Virus record (IMG/VR): IMGVR_UViG_3300025889_000474
Span: 1-33,890 of that record
Strand: one strand, 5' to 3'
DNA length: 33,890 bases
Source of the DNA: a virus
Shown: positions 1-8,950 of the stretch, piece by piece
How positions within the stretch are numbered: position 1 is the stretch's first letter
Layout of the letters: every line of letters starts with the position of its first letter
Position numbers and translations under genes: made by a program
Notes under the pieces: model-generated
What the model was told of the DNA's origin: nothing
Databases searched by the model: none
Seen by the model: the letters and a program-made list of their open reading frames with translations, nothing else

Positions 1-50
1 TTGAGCGTCTTGGTTTAATTAAAGCTGGTTGCGTTTTCGTGGAGAGTTAA
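1..50 (+). CDS. C-terminal end of an upstream gene (partial)
   Basis: An open frame beginning at base 3 reads ERLGLIKAGCVFVES and stops with TAA at 48-50, directly abutting the next ATG. The gene body lies outside the window. The ribosome-binding sequence GGAGAG of the next gene lies inside its last codons, as expected within a compact late operon. Its product cannot be identified from 15 residues. Confidence 0.45.
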   Translation, partial: ERLGLIKAGCVFVES

Positions 51-1040
51 ATGGGCGGTTTATGTACAACTGGGGTTGAGACCCTACCAGATCCAAAACT
101 GGTTATTACCGGAACAGAGATACCTGAATGGGTATCGGCTGGCGGTCAAAAACTTTTCCAACAGGCAGCATCACTAGCTGAAAGTCCTTATCCGGCTTAC
201 ACAGGTCCAAGAGTCGCAAGCTACGACGGCTCGAAGCTGACCGCCGAGGAACGGCAAGCTGCACAAATGCTGACCGAAGGGGCAACAAGCTACCAGCCTT
301 ATATTGATGAGTCTTATGCGAGGAGTATGCAGTTAGGTCAGGGCTATAACCCGATGACTGCTGAACAGCTCACAGGACAGCAATTTAGTCTTGAAGAGGC
401 ACAGCCTTATATAGATATGTACCAAAGGGCGATGGACCCTGCGGTCGAAGAGATACAAAGACAGTTGGATCGTAAACTGATCGCTGACCGAGCAAAGGCA
501 GTAGGGTCAGGCGCATTTGGCGGATCTCGAGCATACATCGGTGAGATCGAGTCAGCTGGTGAGGCAGCAAGGTCAGCTGCACAGTTAAGAGCACAGGCTG
601 GGGTTGAAGGTTTAGGATTCGCAGCTCAGCAACGCGAACAAGATCGAGCAGCTAGGTTTGCAGCAGAACAGGCTCGACGCGGTGCTTATGAAACAGAAGA
701 ATCAGCCAGAATCAGTGCAGCTCAACAGATCGGGCAGTTTGCTCCGGTGCTGCAAGGTTTACAACAACAAGCAGCATCTGGACTTTTGAGCGCGGGTGAA
801 GCAAAACGAACGCTCGATCAGATGGCTCTCGACTTGGCATATGCAGATTATGTCGAGCAACGTGAGTATCCGTTCCAGATGGTTAACTATGCGCTGGGCG
901 CATTGAAGGGTGTTCCATATGAAACAACCCAGACCAGCTTGCAACAAGGCCAGCAATATATTCAAACGCCTAGCATCTACGGTCAAACAATTGGTGGACT
1001 TGGATCTCTCGCTAGTGCTTATTTCTTAGCGAACCGATAA
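51..1040 (+). CDS. Putative virion/DNA-ejection protein, 329 aa
   Basis: A 329-residue protein rich in Ala, Gln and Glu, with a long predicted helical middle section (about residues 110-270) and a GSGAFGGSR segment near residue 153. It resembles a class of conserved podophage virion proteins found next to DNA-ejection proteins; I recognise the style but no named domain. Start: ATG after GGAGAGTTAA. It is followed within 12 bp by the next structural gene and is transcribed with it. The C-terminus ends in a hydrophobic Gly/Ala segment (GGLGSLASAYFLA) that could touch a membrane. The ejection role is inferred from position and composition; a tail-adaptor or injection accessory is equally possible. 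Confidence 0.6.
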   Translation: MGGLCTTGVETLPDPKLVITGTEIPEWVSAGGQKLFQQAASLAESPYPAYTGPRVASYDGSKLTAEERQAAQMLTEGATSYQPYIDESYARSMQLGQGYNPMTAEQLTGQQFSLEEAQPYIDMYQRAMDPAVEEIQRQLDRKLIADRAKAVGSGAFGGSRAYIGEIESAGEAARSAAQLRAQAGVEGLGFAAQQREQDRAARFAAEQARRGAYETEESARISAAQQIGQFAPVLQGLQQQAASGLLSAGEAKRTLDQMALDLAYADYVEQREYPFQMVNYALGALKGVPYETTQTSLQQGQQYIQTPSIYGQTIGGLGSLASAYFLANR

Positions 1041-1052
1041 TAAGGAAACACG

Positions 1053-3272
1053 ATGGCTTCATACGAAGATATCAGGAATAAAAGAGACACCCTAATCAGA
1101 ACTGCTCGGGATCTTGATTTCTCATTGAATCAAATAAAACGTAATCTTCCTGTATCGAGGATGGCGATGGGGACTTTTTCTAGCCCAATGCGGTCCAAAG
1201 AAGCTCGTTATGAAACGATGTTGAGGCAATATGAGCTGTTGGAAAATCAATATAAATCTTTGGCACAACGACCAGAAACAAAAGCCCAAGCTGTAGCATT
1301 ACAGCCACAGATATTAGAGTTACGCTCAGAAATCGCAAGGCTATCACCAGATATAAATGTTGGCGGGTATCCTCAAGGAAAATTAAACATTGCCCCAGTT
1401 AAAGCAATGGAAGAGAAAACGCTGGGTGCTCCGGCTCTTGATCAAACTTTCGATCCTGACGATGGGATTGAAAAAACCCATTACTGGGATGAAAAAGAGC
1501 GGATGTGGATTCCTAAAGAGGAAACAAGACAGGCTGAATTAGGCGAAGCAGTCTTACCAACAGAACAAGCTGGATTTACTGGGGACATGGTGTCTGGGTT
1601 AGGCTTGCCAGCGGATTCAAAATTCTCTGGTCAAATGGTATCTGGATTGGGTTTCCCACAATATTCTGATGAAACGCCAATTGAGGATCTAGGGCCAGTA
1701 AGAACTCGAAGAGTTGGAAGCTCAATAAAAGCTGAAGAAATATTTCCAATTCCTGTTCTTAATCAAGCTCGTACTGAAGAAGAGGCTAATCTTTTAACAT
1801 CAGGTGAAGAAGTTAAAGCAGACGGTAGAGACGTTGCTAAAAGATTAGGCGTTTCAGAAACTGATCTTAGCGATCTAGACGAAGGAGCATTATCTGCTCT
1901 TGGTGGATTAAAAAACTTTGAGTCAGCTCTTGCATTAGCCAAAGCATTCCAGCCAAAAGAACAAAAAGTTGACCCTGCTTTGTTGGCATTTCAGTTCTTC
2001 ACAAATATGGCAGCAGAGGCAAGCAAGCCGGGGGCGACCGCGCTTGGAGCAGCCAGCACTGCGTCTCGAGTTCCAGCTGAATATTTGATGCAAGAATTTA
2101 AAGATAAACGAACCAGAGAAGCAGACCTACAAAAGACTGCGCTTCAATTAGCATTGTCAATGAAGCCAGACGCTAAAGATTTTGTAACGCTTTACAACGA
2201 TAAAGGCGAAAGTAGATTAGTTAAAATTGCAAGCCCTGAATTTGAAAAAGCACAAAAAGATGGATTCCTTGCAACCACAAAGCCTGACAAAGCGTCTTTA
2301 TCTACTAAGACTTGGAAATTAAATTCACCATTAACTATTGACGGTGTGGATTATGAAAAAGACGATATCGTTCCTTTAACAGACACACAAGTTGCCTCAA
2401 TAGTAGATAAACGATCTATTAGTGAATGGAAGGCTCCTTCTGATCGAGCACCGGGTACTGCAAAAGATGAATTTGGTGACTTGAGATATACAGAAGGTCC
2501 AAACCAAGGTGAGTTGGTTTTCCCGACATCAAGTAGTGATCTAACAGTTACAGAAGAATCAAGTAAAGATGCACAAGAATCTGGAAAATTAAACAGATTG
2601 ACCGAAACACAATCAACTTTTGCAGCTGCTATGAGAGATGATGTTTCAAAATCCCTTGAAACTTTTAATGAGGTAAGGCAATACTGGAATAATATTCGAG
2701 ATTACTTTAACAACCCCGGAGCAATCAGTGATTACGGTTTAGCTGTTACTTTTGCAAAACTTATCGATCCGGGCAGTGTGGCTCGAGAAGGTGAAGTTAG
2801 AGCAGTTCAAGGCGTTGGTGCTATGTCTCAAAAGGTCAAACAACAAATTATCAATGCTCTTAATGGTCAAGGTGCAATGCCACCTAGAGTTAGAGCTGAA
2901 ATTTATAATGCTGGACTTAGGACTTATAACGCTAGATTGCGAGAGGCATTGCCGAAACTTGAAGGATACAAACAATCAGCTGATGCTCAAGGAATCGATT
3001 TTGGTCACATTTATTTTGGTGGGATGCCAACATATGTACCAGATACAGATTTAGTTAATCCATTAGAGTATTCTTTAGAAGTATTTGAGTTTCCAGACGA
3101 TTTTGATAAAACCCCAACCAGTTCTTTAGATGGCAATCAAATAGATGAGGAAATTGAAAAATTAGCTGGCATTTTAAAAGATGAGTATAAAAGAGGCTTA
3201 TTAAATGGTGAGCAACGCGCAAGAATTAAGAAAAGATTAGAAGAACTTAAAAGTGCTCAAGGCGAACAATAA
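1053..3272 (+). CDS. Putative internal virion/ejection protein, 739 aa
   Basis: A large 739-residue protein without a catalytic motif that I recognise. The N-terminal 100 residues are charged and probably coiled coil. Around residues 174-205 a short internal repeat occurs twice (F-x-G-x-MVSGLG-x-P). The middle is Ala-rich, with a helical stretch around residues 285-370. The last 60 residues are strongly charged (EEIEKLAGILKDEYKR and onward). Start: ATG preceded by AAGGA. Its stop overlaps the next start (TAATG), so translation is probably coupled. Size, composition and place after the 329-aa protein suggest one of the large proteins that podophages eject with DNA. This is inference; no lytic transglycosylase motif was seen. 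Confidence 0.55.
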   Translation: MASYEDIRNKRDTLIRTARDLDFSLNQIKRNLPVSRMAMGTFSSPMRSKEARYETMLRQYELLENQYKSLAQRPETKAQAVALQPQILELRSEIARLSPDINVGGYPQGKLNIAPVKAMEEKTLGAPALDQTFDPDDGIEKTHYWDEKERMWIPKEETRQAELGEAVLPTEQAGFTGDMVSGLGLPADSKFSGQMVSGLGFPQYSDETPIEDLGPVRTRRVGSSIKAEEIFPIPVLNQARTEEEANLLTSGEEVKADGRDVAKRLGVSETDLSDLDEGALSALGGLKNFESALALAKAFQPKEQKVDPALLAFQFFTNMAAEASKPGATALGAASTASRVPAEYLMQEFKDKRTREADLQKTALQLALSMKPDAKDFVTLYNDKGESRLVKIASPEFEKAQKDGFLATTKPDKASLSTKTWKLNSPLTIDGVDYEKDDIVPLTDTQVASIVDKRSISEWKAPSDRAPGTAKDEFGDLRYTEGPNQGELVFPTSSSDLTVTEESSKDAQESGKLNRLTETQSTFAAAMRDDVSKSLETFNEVRQYWNNIRDYFNNPGAISDYGLAVTFAKLIDPGSVAREGEVRAVQGVGAMSQKVKQQIINALNGQGAMPPRVRAEIYNAGLRTYNARLREALPKLEGYKQSADAQGIDFGHIYFGGMPTYVPDTDLVNPLEYSLEVFEFPDDFDKTPTSSLDGNQIDEEIEKLAGILKDEYKRGLLNGEQRARIKKRLEELKSAQGEQ

Positions 3273-5296
3273 TGGCTAATGGAACTGATAGTAGGATTGA
3301 CAATCTTCTTGCAATCTTAGACGCTGAAGAAAAATTAAAAAAATTAAATCCCTATGATAGAGCTAGGCTTATAGCAGCTGGTGCTTCTTTTAATTGGAGC
3401 GATGAGGGAATAGCTGTTATTAAGTCCGCTCTTAGTGATAAGACATATGAGGAAGCGTTATCTGAAGAACGCAAGGCATTAGAGTCTGCTAGAGGCAAAG
3501 AGGGATCTTTAAAGTATGAATTAGGTGGCGCATTGGCAACAGGTCTCGCGACTGCCCCACTTACAATGGGAACTTCTTTAACCCCAACACTTGGTCGAGT
3601 GGCATTAGTTGGAGCCACTGAAGGATTAACCGCTGGGCTTGGTGGATCAGAAGGTGAAGGGTTTGGTCGTTTTACTGAAAATCCGCTTGAGGTTGGTGTT
3701 AGCACCATAGCTGGCGGAGCCTTATCTCCATTGGGCCAAAAGATTGTTACTGGTGTTTCTAATGCTTTAAATAAGGGGCTGATATCCCCTGTATCCACTG
3801 GATCGAGAATGTTAACTGGCAAATTAGCCAAGCCAGCTGAAGATGAATTAATTAGGATTATTAATGAAGGCCAGCTAACTATTGATGAGGTTCTTGAAAG
3901 AATAGCAAATGGCGAAATTATTCCTGACATGAGCGAGCAAGCAGCAAACGCTGTTCGTGCTGTTTATGCAAAAGCCGGAGAAGGATCACAGATCATATCT
4001 GATGTTCTTAATAGAAGAGCCGATGAGCTTCCTGAAGAAGCAAGAATATTTATAAGAACTAATTTAGCTCCTAATATTCAAGAAAAGAATATTTTGAAAT
4101 ATATGGGTGCATCTGAGGCTACTTTAAAGAAAGATGCTGGCGAAGCATATGGTCAAATTTTTGCAGATTATGCTGGTACAGGATCTCAAGAAATAAATGA
4201 CGCTATTTTAGATGCGGTCAAAAGAGCACCAAAAGCTCGAGCAGCATTAAATGAAATGCTAAGAGTTAGAAAATTAGAACCGTTTTTTGAATCTGTTGAT
4301 GGTGAAATTAAATTATTAAGAAATGTCGATTTAGAGACCGCTGAAAATGTTAGGCGTGTTATAAATGATTTGGTTACACAAAATTATAAAGCTGGCAAAG
4401 GCACAGTAGCTGGCGCATACGACGAACTTGAAAAATCATTAAGACAATCAATAAATAAATTTGCTCCAGAATTAGCAGACACTAGAGCATTGTGGAGCAA
4501 AATAGAGAAAGCATCTGAAGCATTTAATGCTGGTAAAACAATTTTTAGTAAGCCTTCAGATGAAGTAGAAATTATATTTGATCGACTTGTAACTTTAGGT
4601 GATCAAGATTTGCTAGATTCTTTTACAGCTGGCGTTGCACAAAATTTAGCAAACAAATATGAATTGAAACGAGGAGTTACCGCTGTTACAAAATCTTTAG
4701 CGGATATAACCAGCAAAGACAGAAAAATTTTAGAAATTATTTATCCAAATGACACTTTTGAAGAAGCAATTAGAAAAATTGAATTAGCAGCAAGAGCACT
4801 TGATACAAAGGGTGCTGTTATCCGAGGATCTCAAACAGCTATAACAGAAGAAAATGTTAAACGAATAGGATCAACTCAAACCTTATCAAATTTGGCATCT
4901 TTTGTTAGCAGTGGTGATATTTTTGCATTAGGAAGAGTTGTAAGAGATGTATTTAAATCACAAGTTAAAGACGGTGGTTTAACACAAGATCAGCTAACAC
5001 AACTTTCAAAAATGTTAGTTTCAGAAGATGCCGAATTGATGCGAAAAGCATTGACCGATGCTTCTGCTAGAAGACAGCTTGTAGAAAAAATAAATAGTTT
5101 AATTGGCAGATTGTCAGGCGGTGCTGTGGCTATATCGGCAGCTGAAGGAGGCCCAGCGGTGGCAAGTGTATTTACGCCATCAGAGGCACAGGCTTCTGAT
5201 GTTGATCAAGCATTGCGAAGAGATATCAAGTCTCTAGCTGAAAGTGTCAGTAAAAAAGGAAGACAAAAGATCATTGATTCTATGATGATGCCGTAA
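3272..5296 (+). CDS. Putative internal virion/ejection protein with Gly/Ala-rich hydrophobic segments, 674 aa
   Basis: A 674-residue protein whose ATG overlaps the previous stop (TAATG). Residues about 85-165 form Gly/Ala/Thr-rich hydrophobic stretches (GALATGLATAPLTMGTSL) that could insert in a membrane. The middle (about 190-560) is helical and charged. Residues about 620-650 are again hydrophobic and end in PSEAQASDV, similar in style to the C-terminal tails of two proteins at 29146-33149. No enzymatic motif was recognised. It is the last gene of this rightward block and runs 17 bp into the 3' end of the convergent nuclease gene. Codon use is AT-richer than in the replication genes. The role in DNA ejection is inferred from context. 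Confidence 0.55.
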   Translation: MANGTDSRIDNLLAILDAEEKLKKLNPYDRARLIAAGASFNWSDEGIAVIKSALSDKTYEEALSEERKALESARGKEGSLKYELGGALATGLATAPLTMGTSLTPTLGRVALVGATEGLTAGLGGSEGEGFGRFTENPLEVGVSTIAGGALSPLGQKIVTGVSNALNKGLISPVSTGSRMLTGKLAKPAEDELIRIINEGQLTIDEVLERIANGEIIPDMSEQAANAVRAVYAKAGEGSQIISDVLNRRADELPEEARIFIRTNLAPNIQEKNILKYMGASEATLKKDAGEAYGQIFADYAGTGSQEINDAILDAVKRAPKARAALNEMLRVRKLEPFFESVDGEIKLLRNVDLETAENVRRVINDLVTQNYKAGKGTVAGAYDELEKSLRQSINKFAPELADTRALWSKIEKASEAFNAGKTIFSKPSDEVEIIFDRLVTLGDQDLLDSFTAGVAQNLANKYELKRGVTAVTKSLADITSKDRKILEIIYPNDTFEEAIRKIELAARALDTKGAVIRGSQTAITEENVKRIGSTQTLSNLASFVSSGDIFALGRVVRDVFKSQVKDGGLTQDQLTQLSKMLVSEDAELMRKALTDASARRQLVEKINSLIGRLSGGAVAISAAEGGPAVASVFTPSEAQASDVDQALRRDIKSLAESVSKKGRQKIIDSMMMP

Positions 5297-5696
5297 TCAC
5301 ATTGGCTAGTTCTTGCCAATCTGAAGCGGTCATCTTGCCGAACTTTTTGTAAACAAGGCAGTCTAGGAACTCTGGAACGTCTACTTTATCGACCAGCTGG
5401 TTGGCACTCGATCCGTTTATCAGTCCAATAAACTCTTTTCCGACTCTGAGCAGAATCCAGCATCTGCCGTTATTTGCAGCGTATTCGTTAAGCCAGAACG
5501 CTTGTTTAAGTCTCAGACCAATCGATAATTTGTTTTGAGGCCAGTCCTCAACGTATTTCAGCTCGATCCATCCGGATGACCCGTTCGAGAGGTAATGTAC
5601 GTCCGGCATGCCTTCTGCCACCTTGTTTTCGACTCGGTACATTTTCTCGATGGGTAATGATGTGCGTACATAATTCCAGAAAGTTCTTTCACTCAT
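5280..5696 (-). CDS. VRR-NUC / PD-(D/E)XK-type nuclease, 138 aa
   Basis: A small nuclease of the VRR-NUC type, a branch of the PD-(D/E)XK superfamily. The core is visible: RVE near residue 23, EGMPDVHYL at residues 28-36 (the G-x-PD motif, D32) and WIELK at 43-47 (E45, K47). Family members cut structured or branched DNA, and phages often pair them with helicases. The ATG overlaps the SNF2 stop by 8 nt (ATGAGTGA), so the two are probably translated together and may work on the same DNA intermediates. Its 3' end overlaps the convergent 674-aa gene. Length is normal for stand-alone phage VRR-NUC proteins. The exact substrate cannot be read from sequence. Confidence 0.85.
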   Translation of the reverse strand: MSERTFWNYVRTSLPIEKMYRVENKVAEGMPDVHYLSNGSSGWIELKYVEDWPQNKLSIGLRLKQAFWLNEYAANNGRCWILLRVGKEFIGLINGSSANQLVDKVDVPEFLDCLVYKKFGKMTASDWQELANVITASS

Positions 5697-7380
5697 CGTC
5701 CATTAAAAACAAAGATATTGGATCTTTGGTGATTATATCCGCTAAATTCTTCTTACTGCGCAAAGCCTTAATAATCTTGGAATCGATGGTTTTCGGTGCT
5801 TCTAGATCGATGTAGGTTACGTTGTTCTTGGTTCCGATCCGGTGACATCGATCCTCAGACTGAAGCCGAGTCTCGAGATCAAAGCTATTTGAGTAATAAA
5901 CTGCGTAATCAGCTGCGGTCAGCGTCAGGCCAATTCCACCAGATTGTGGCTGGCCTATGAAATACCGGATTTTGGGATCATTCTGAAAACGGTCCACAGC
6001 CTCTGCTCTAGCGTCGTTTGATACGTCCCCATGATATGACACTGCCAACTTGCCTAGCTCGCGTTCTATAGCCTTTAAATCGGCTTTAAACCGCGCCCAG
6101 ATAATCACTTTGGAGTCTATATCGCTCAGAATCTCTAAAAGAGCCTGTAAACGTGGGTTCTTGTCATCAATTGGCTTAACCTCGGTCTCGGTCGGGAACC
6201 AGCCACAAACGATCTGCTGCAACCTCAGAATACGGGTTATGGTCGCTGGAGCATCGATCTGCTCGCCTTCCATCTCTGCGATATAGCTTTTTCTGAGCTG
6301 ATCGTAGAGCTTGCGTTGTTTCGTCGATAGCTCGATTGGGTGACGCTGATATATCTTATCTGGCAAGTCGAGACAGTCCTTTTTAAGCACTCGGAAGGAA
6401 TGCCCTTCGATATTCTTGGTCAGCTCGTCCACGTTCTGATAAGCCACAATCTGCTTATTCTCGAACCCACCCATAATGCAATATCTGGCCTTAAACGAAT
6501 AAAAGCTGTCATAGCCCAATATCTGCGGATCGAGAAACTTAAACTGGCTGTAAATGTCCTCTGGGCCTTTTGTGACAGGGGTTCCGGTCATGATTCGGCG
6601 GTATTTGGCCTGTTTCGAGAGCTTGGTGATTATCTTGGTGCGCTCGGCTCCGGGTCTCTTAATCCTCGAGCTTTCATCGACAACGAGCAGCACATCATTT
6701 GTCCACACGATCTTGTCGATCAGTGCGTATGCTTTCTTGCTGACAAAACCCTCGACATTGAACGTGAATATCTTGAGCTTGTCTTGGACTGTCATGATGT
6801 CCTCGAACCGCTCGAGGTCTTTTTTATTCATCCCAGCGTAGTAATACGCAGACTCATACGGACACCACTCCGGCAAATGCTCCGGTATCTCTTTCCGGAC
6901 CCAGTTCCGGTGAACCCCGTTGGGCGCGATCACAACCATGCAATTGATCTTGCCAGCCCCATACAGATACGCAGCGTTGTCGATAATTACCTTGGTCTTG
7001 CCAGTGCCTTGCTCCATCAACAAAGCAAAAGACTCGCTGTCTCGGCTCATGTAAAAGGCTTTGCGCTGATGATCGAACGGCTTGGTCTTAAATTTAAAAT
7101 CGTCGTTATCAGGTGGTGGAGCTTTCTTTGCTTCTCTGATGTCTTCAGCGTTTTTTAACTTTTCGATGTAGGCATCAAGGATATGAGATACAGAATCATC
7201 CCACTCGGCGTTAGGCCAGAACTTGCGGATGTGATCGATATTCGCTCCGGTTGCAGCAAACATTAATTCCCTGCCGATCCACTTTTTAAAGCCGGGCAGT
7301 GCCGAGAGCCTTTGAACCGTCTCGGAATTAAGTTGTGTTTTTGCTAAACAATAATTTTTATTTGCTTTTGTGATCAGCAT
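5689..7380 (-). CDS. SNF2-type (SF2) DNA helicase/translocase, 563 aa
   Basis: An SF2 helicase of the SNF2 class. Walker A is EQGTGKT at residues 123-129. The DEAD-box equivalent is VVDESSR, with DES at 235-237 (DESS in place of the usual DEAH). Motif III is MTGTP near 264-268. The C-terminal lobe has GGIGLTLTAAD (motif V) and RCHRIG (motif VI, near 515). The first 95 residues are a family-variable extension. Phage relatives are thought to act in recombination or fork remodelling. The ATG overlaps the preceding stop (TAATG) and the stop overlaps the nuclease start, making a coupled helicase-nuclease pair. Function as an ATPase is well supported; the DNA target is not. Confidence 0.9.
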   Translation of the reverse strand: MLITKANKNYCLAKTQLNSETVQRLSALPGFKKWIGRELMFAATGANIDHIRKFWPNAEWDDSVSHILDAYIEKLKNAEDIREAKKAPPPDNDDFKFKTKPFDHQRKAFYMSRDSESFALLMEQGTGKTKVIIDNAAYLYGAGKINCMVVIAPNGVHRNWVRKEIPEHLPEWCPYESAYYYAGMNKKDLERFEDIMTVQDKLKIFTFNVEGFVSKKAYALIDKIVWTNDVLLVVDESSRIKRPGAERTKIITKLSKQAKYRRIMTGTPVTKGPEDIYSQFKFLDPQILGYDSFYSFKARYCIMGGFENKQIVAYQNVDELTKNIEGHSFRVLKKDCLDLPDKIYQRHPIELSTKQRKLYDQLRKSYIAEMEGEQIDAPATITRILRLQQIVCGWFPTETEVKPIDDKNPRLQALLEILSDIDSKVIIWARFKADLKAIERELGKLAVSYHGDVSNDARAEAVDRFQNDPKIRYFIGQPQSGGIGLTLTAADYAVYYSNSFDLETRLQSEDRCHRIGTKNNVTYIDLEAPKTIDSKIIKALRSKKNLADIITKDPISLFLMDDE

Positions 7381-7577
7381 TAATGCACCAGTCGTATATC
7401 TTCAAAAGAATGCTCCCACTCTTGTGGTTCCTCGAACCCAGAAGTTACTTGCAGCTCCATCTGATCAGCGATTTCTTTCTCGCTCGGCATATTGTCTGGG
7501 TCGCACTCGATCTCGACTAGAACGTCATAGTAAACATGCTTAACCACAGTGCCAGTAAATTTATGTAATTTTTTCAT
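7380..7577 (-). CDS. Small conserved-type hypothetical protein, 65 aa
   Basis: A 65-residue acidic protein (MKKLHKFTGTVVKH start; DPDNMPSEKEIADQM in the middle) with no recognised domain. Pattern of alternating beta-type residues then a helix suggests a small folded domain. Start is firmly set by a strong GGAGG 6 bases upstream of the ATG. The stop overlaps the SNF2 start (TAATG). It sits between the DUF3223-HNH gene and the helicase in the leftward operon and is probably co-translated with the helicase. Confidence 0.7.
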   Translation of the reverse strand: MKKLHKFTGTVVKHVYYDVLVEIECDPDNMPSEKEIADQMELQVTSGFEEPQEWEHSFEDIRLVH

Positions 7578-7585
7578 AGTACCTC

Positions 7586-8293
7586 CTAAGCCATCTTAGC
7601 TTTGTGTGCCATCTGCAAGTTTGTCTTTGCAGAAATAATTCGTAATTTAGCTTTCTGCTTATGATACTCCCTGAATTCTTCAGCTACGGCAAGGTCACTG
7701 AAAGCAGTGATGGGCTGTGCATCGGTGGCATCGGTAACGATCCCTTCTGGGATCTTATGTGACCAGCCTTTTGAATGTCTAAACTCAACCACGATTTTGC
7801 CGAAAGTCGGGATCTCATGATCAACATGCGCCTCTCGGTCGAATAATCTTTTATGCGTTATGTCGCAGATAAACATCCCCTGCTCGTCACGCTTGCTTTC
7901 TCGAAATGCGTCGATATCCGTTTTTACAATATTTCGACAAGCATCATAAAAACATTGAATCCTAGTCTTTAGTCTTCGAGGGCCATCAACCGCTAAGATA
8001 TAGCTAAAGTCGGTTGCCGATCCATCTTCTCGAACCAGCCAAAACCCAGCGGTCCCGTAAGGCTGATTGATCCGCTTCTCGAAATGGTGAATAGGCTGTG
8101 ATCCCTTTGGCTCTTCTCCGCCCTCGATCAAGACTTGGTCTAGGCAATCAACTAGGGCGACGAGATCATCGTGATCGTCAGCGTTATCGATTTGTTGACC
8201 AGCCTTATATCTGCCAAGCATATCTTGGAAATGTTTCTTTGCGGTTTTCTTCGAGTGAAACTCTCTCGAGCCGATGATCGTTTTCTTATACAT
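7586..8293 (-). CDS. DUF3223 (DCL-like) domain protein with HNH-like C-terminus, 235 aa
   Basis: The first ~105 residues match the DUF3223/DCL pattern: an early GSREFHSKKTAKKHFQ, then a Gly-Thr-Ala-Gly-Phe strand (YGTAGFWLVREDG) and a C-terminal FSYILAV. The second half has an HNH-like arrangement: ICDITHKR, then AHVDHEIP (H156, D158, H159), then TNLQMAHK (N225, H230). HNH modules cut DNA; DCL domains are known in plants for organellar rRNA processing and are of unknown role in phages. I chose the ATG at 8293 because GGAG lies 6 nt upstream. Two earlier in-frame ATGs (8305, 8299) lack such a site. It overlaps the preceding gene by 8 nt. Confidence 0.7.
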   Translation of the reverse strand: MYKKTIIGSREFHSKKTAKKHFQDMLGRYKAGQQIDNADDHDDLVALVDCLDQVLIEGGEEPKGSQPIHHFEKRINQPYGTAGFWLVREDGSATDFSYILAVDGPRRLKTRIQCFYDACRNIVKTDIDAFRESKRDEQGMFICDITHKRLFDREAHVDHEIPTFGKIVVEFRHSKGWSHKIPEGIVTDATDAQPITAFSDLAVAEEFREYHKQKAKLRIISAKTNLQMAHKAKMA

Positions 8294-8759
8294 CCACATC
8301 TCCATAAAGTGATGGCTCAAACATAATGTCCGGAGCATTGATCTTGAAGTATCGCTTGATCTGCTTGTTCTTATGCTTGAACTCACTGACCGGACACCAC
8401 TCGAGGGTTTGGTTGTCGATAGCTGACATGTCTCGAGTGTCGAGAACAAAGTAATGCTTCGATATCGCCACAACGTATAAACAGTCTTTGTCCATCTTCT
8501 CAACGTAATTGATGAACTTCTGACGTTTATCGAGAACGGTCCAGTGACCGATAATCCCAAAATCATTTAGTGCTTTCTCGAGGGCAGTGTAAGTAACGCC
8601 CTTAACGTGACGTTTCTTAACAATGCTTTTGATGTATTGGTAGGCTTCCTCGTAGCTACGTTTAGCAACAGTGGCGAGGGCATAAGGCCCACACCATGTG
8701 ACACGCCACCGACCAGCTGAGTCGGTGACTTCTCTTTTCTCAACAGTGAATTTATCCAT
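8286..8759 (-). CDS. Putative C39-like/papain-fold cysteine peptidase, 157 aa
   Basis: The N-terminus carries TWCGPYALA (Cys23), the layout of the catalytic-Cys motif of C39-like peptidases (CGP-x-ALA). A later SKHYFVLD (His102, Asp107) resembles the His strand of the same fold. Length of about 157 residues fits a single papain-like domain. Start at 8759 is preferred because GGAG lies 8 nt upstream; it overlaps the upstream gene by 8 nt (ATGGATAA). No signal peptide, so it would act in the host cytoplasm. Catalysis is inferred from motif spacing; a non-proteolytic relative is possible. What it would cleave in the replication module is unknown. Confidence 0.55.
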   Translation of the reverse strand: MDKFTVEKREVTDSAGRWRVTWCGPYALATVAKRSYEEAYQYIKSIVKKRHVKGVTYTALEKALNDFGIIGHWTVLDKRQKFINYVEKMDKDCLYVVAISKHYFVLDTRDMSAIDNQTLEWCPVSEFKHKNKQIKRYFKINAPDIMFEPSLYGDVDV

Positions 8760-8940
8760 TTGCTTCACTCCATAATTTAAAAATTTTTTCTTGGGTCGAT
8801 TCAATCACATGAAAAACATTTTCATCTTTGACTAATTCTGGTGGATAGAAATCATTTAGTGCTTCGTAAAGACTGTGTGTGCCTTCTGAATAACACCAAT
8901 TCAACACATTTAATTCGTTCTTGGTAAGTTTTAAATTCAT
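8752..8940 (-). CDS. Small hypothetical protein, 62 aa
   Basis: A 62-residue protein (start MNLKLTKNELNVLNWCYSEG), mainly helical, with no recognised domain. Start is fixed by a strong GGAGGTTGCC site immediately upstream of ATG 8940. The stop overlaps the peptidase-like gene start by 8 nt. The N-terminal KLTKNELNVLNW segment has the look of a small helical or winged-helix-like protein, but this is only an impression. Confidence 0.65.
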   Translation of the reverse strand: MNLKLTKNELNVLNWCYSEGTHSLYEALNDFYPPELVKDENVFHVIESTQEKIFKLWSEANG

Positions 8941-8950
8941 GGCAACCTCC

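Noticed and set aside
3352-3930. 192-codon minus-strand open frame opposite the 674-aa protein
   Set aside because: Pro/Ser/Ala-rich translation typical of a shadow frame; no start signal and wrong strand for the operon.
6340-7158. Long plus-strand open frame (272 codons) opposite the SNF2 helicase
   Set aside because: It is antisense to a gene with complete SF2 motifs, has no recognisable domain or ribosome-binding site, and results from codon bias of the true gene.
7586-8566. Longer DUF3223-HNH frame starting at 8566
   Set aside because: The first 90 residues are Ser/Arg-rich shadow of the peptidase-like gene; the GGAG-ATG at 8293 fits much better.
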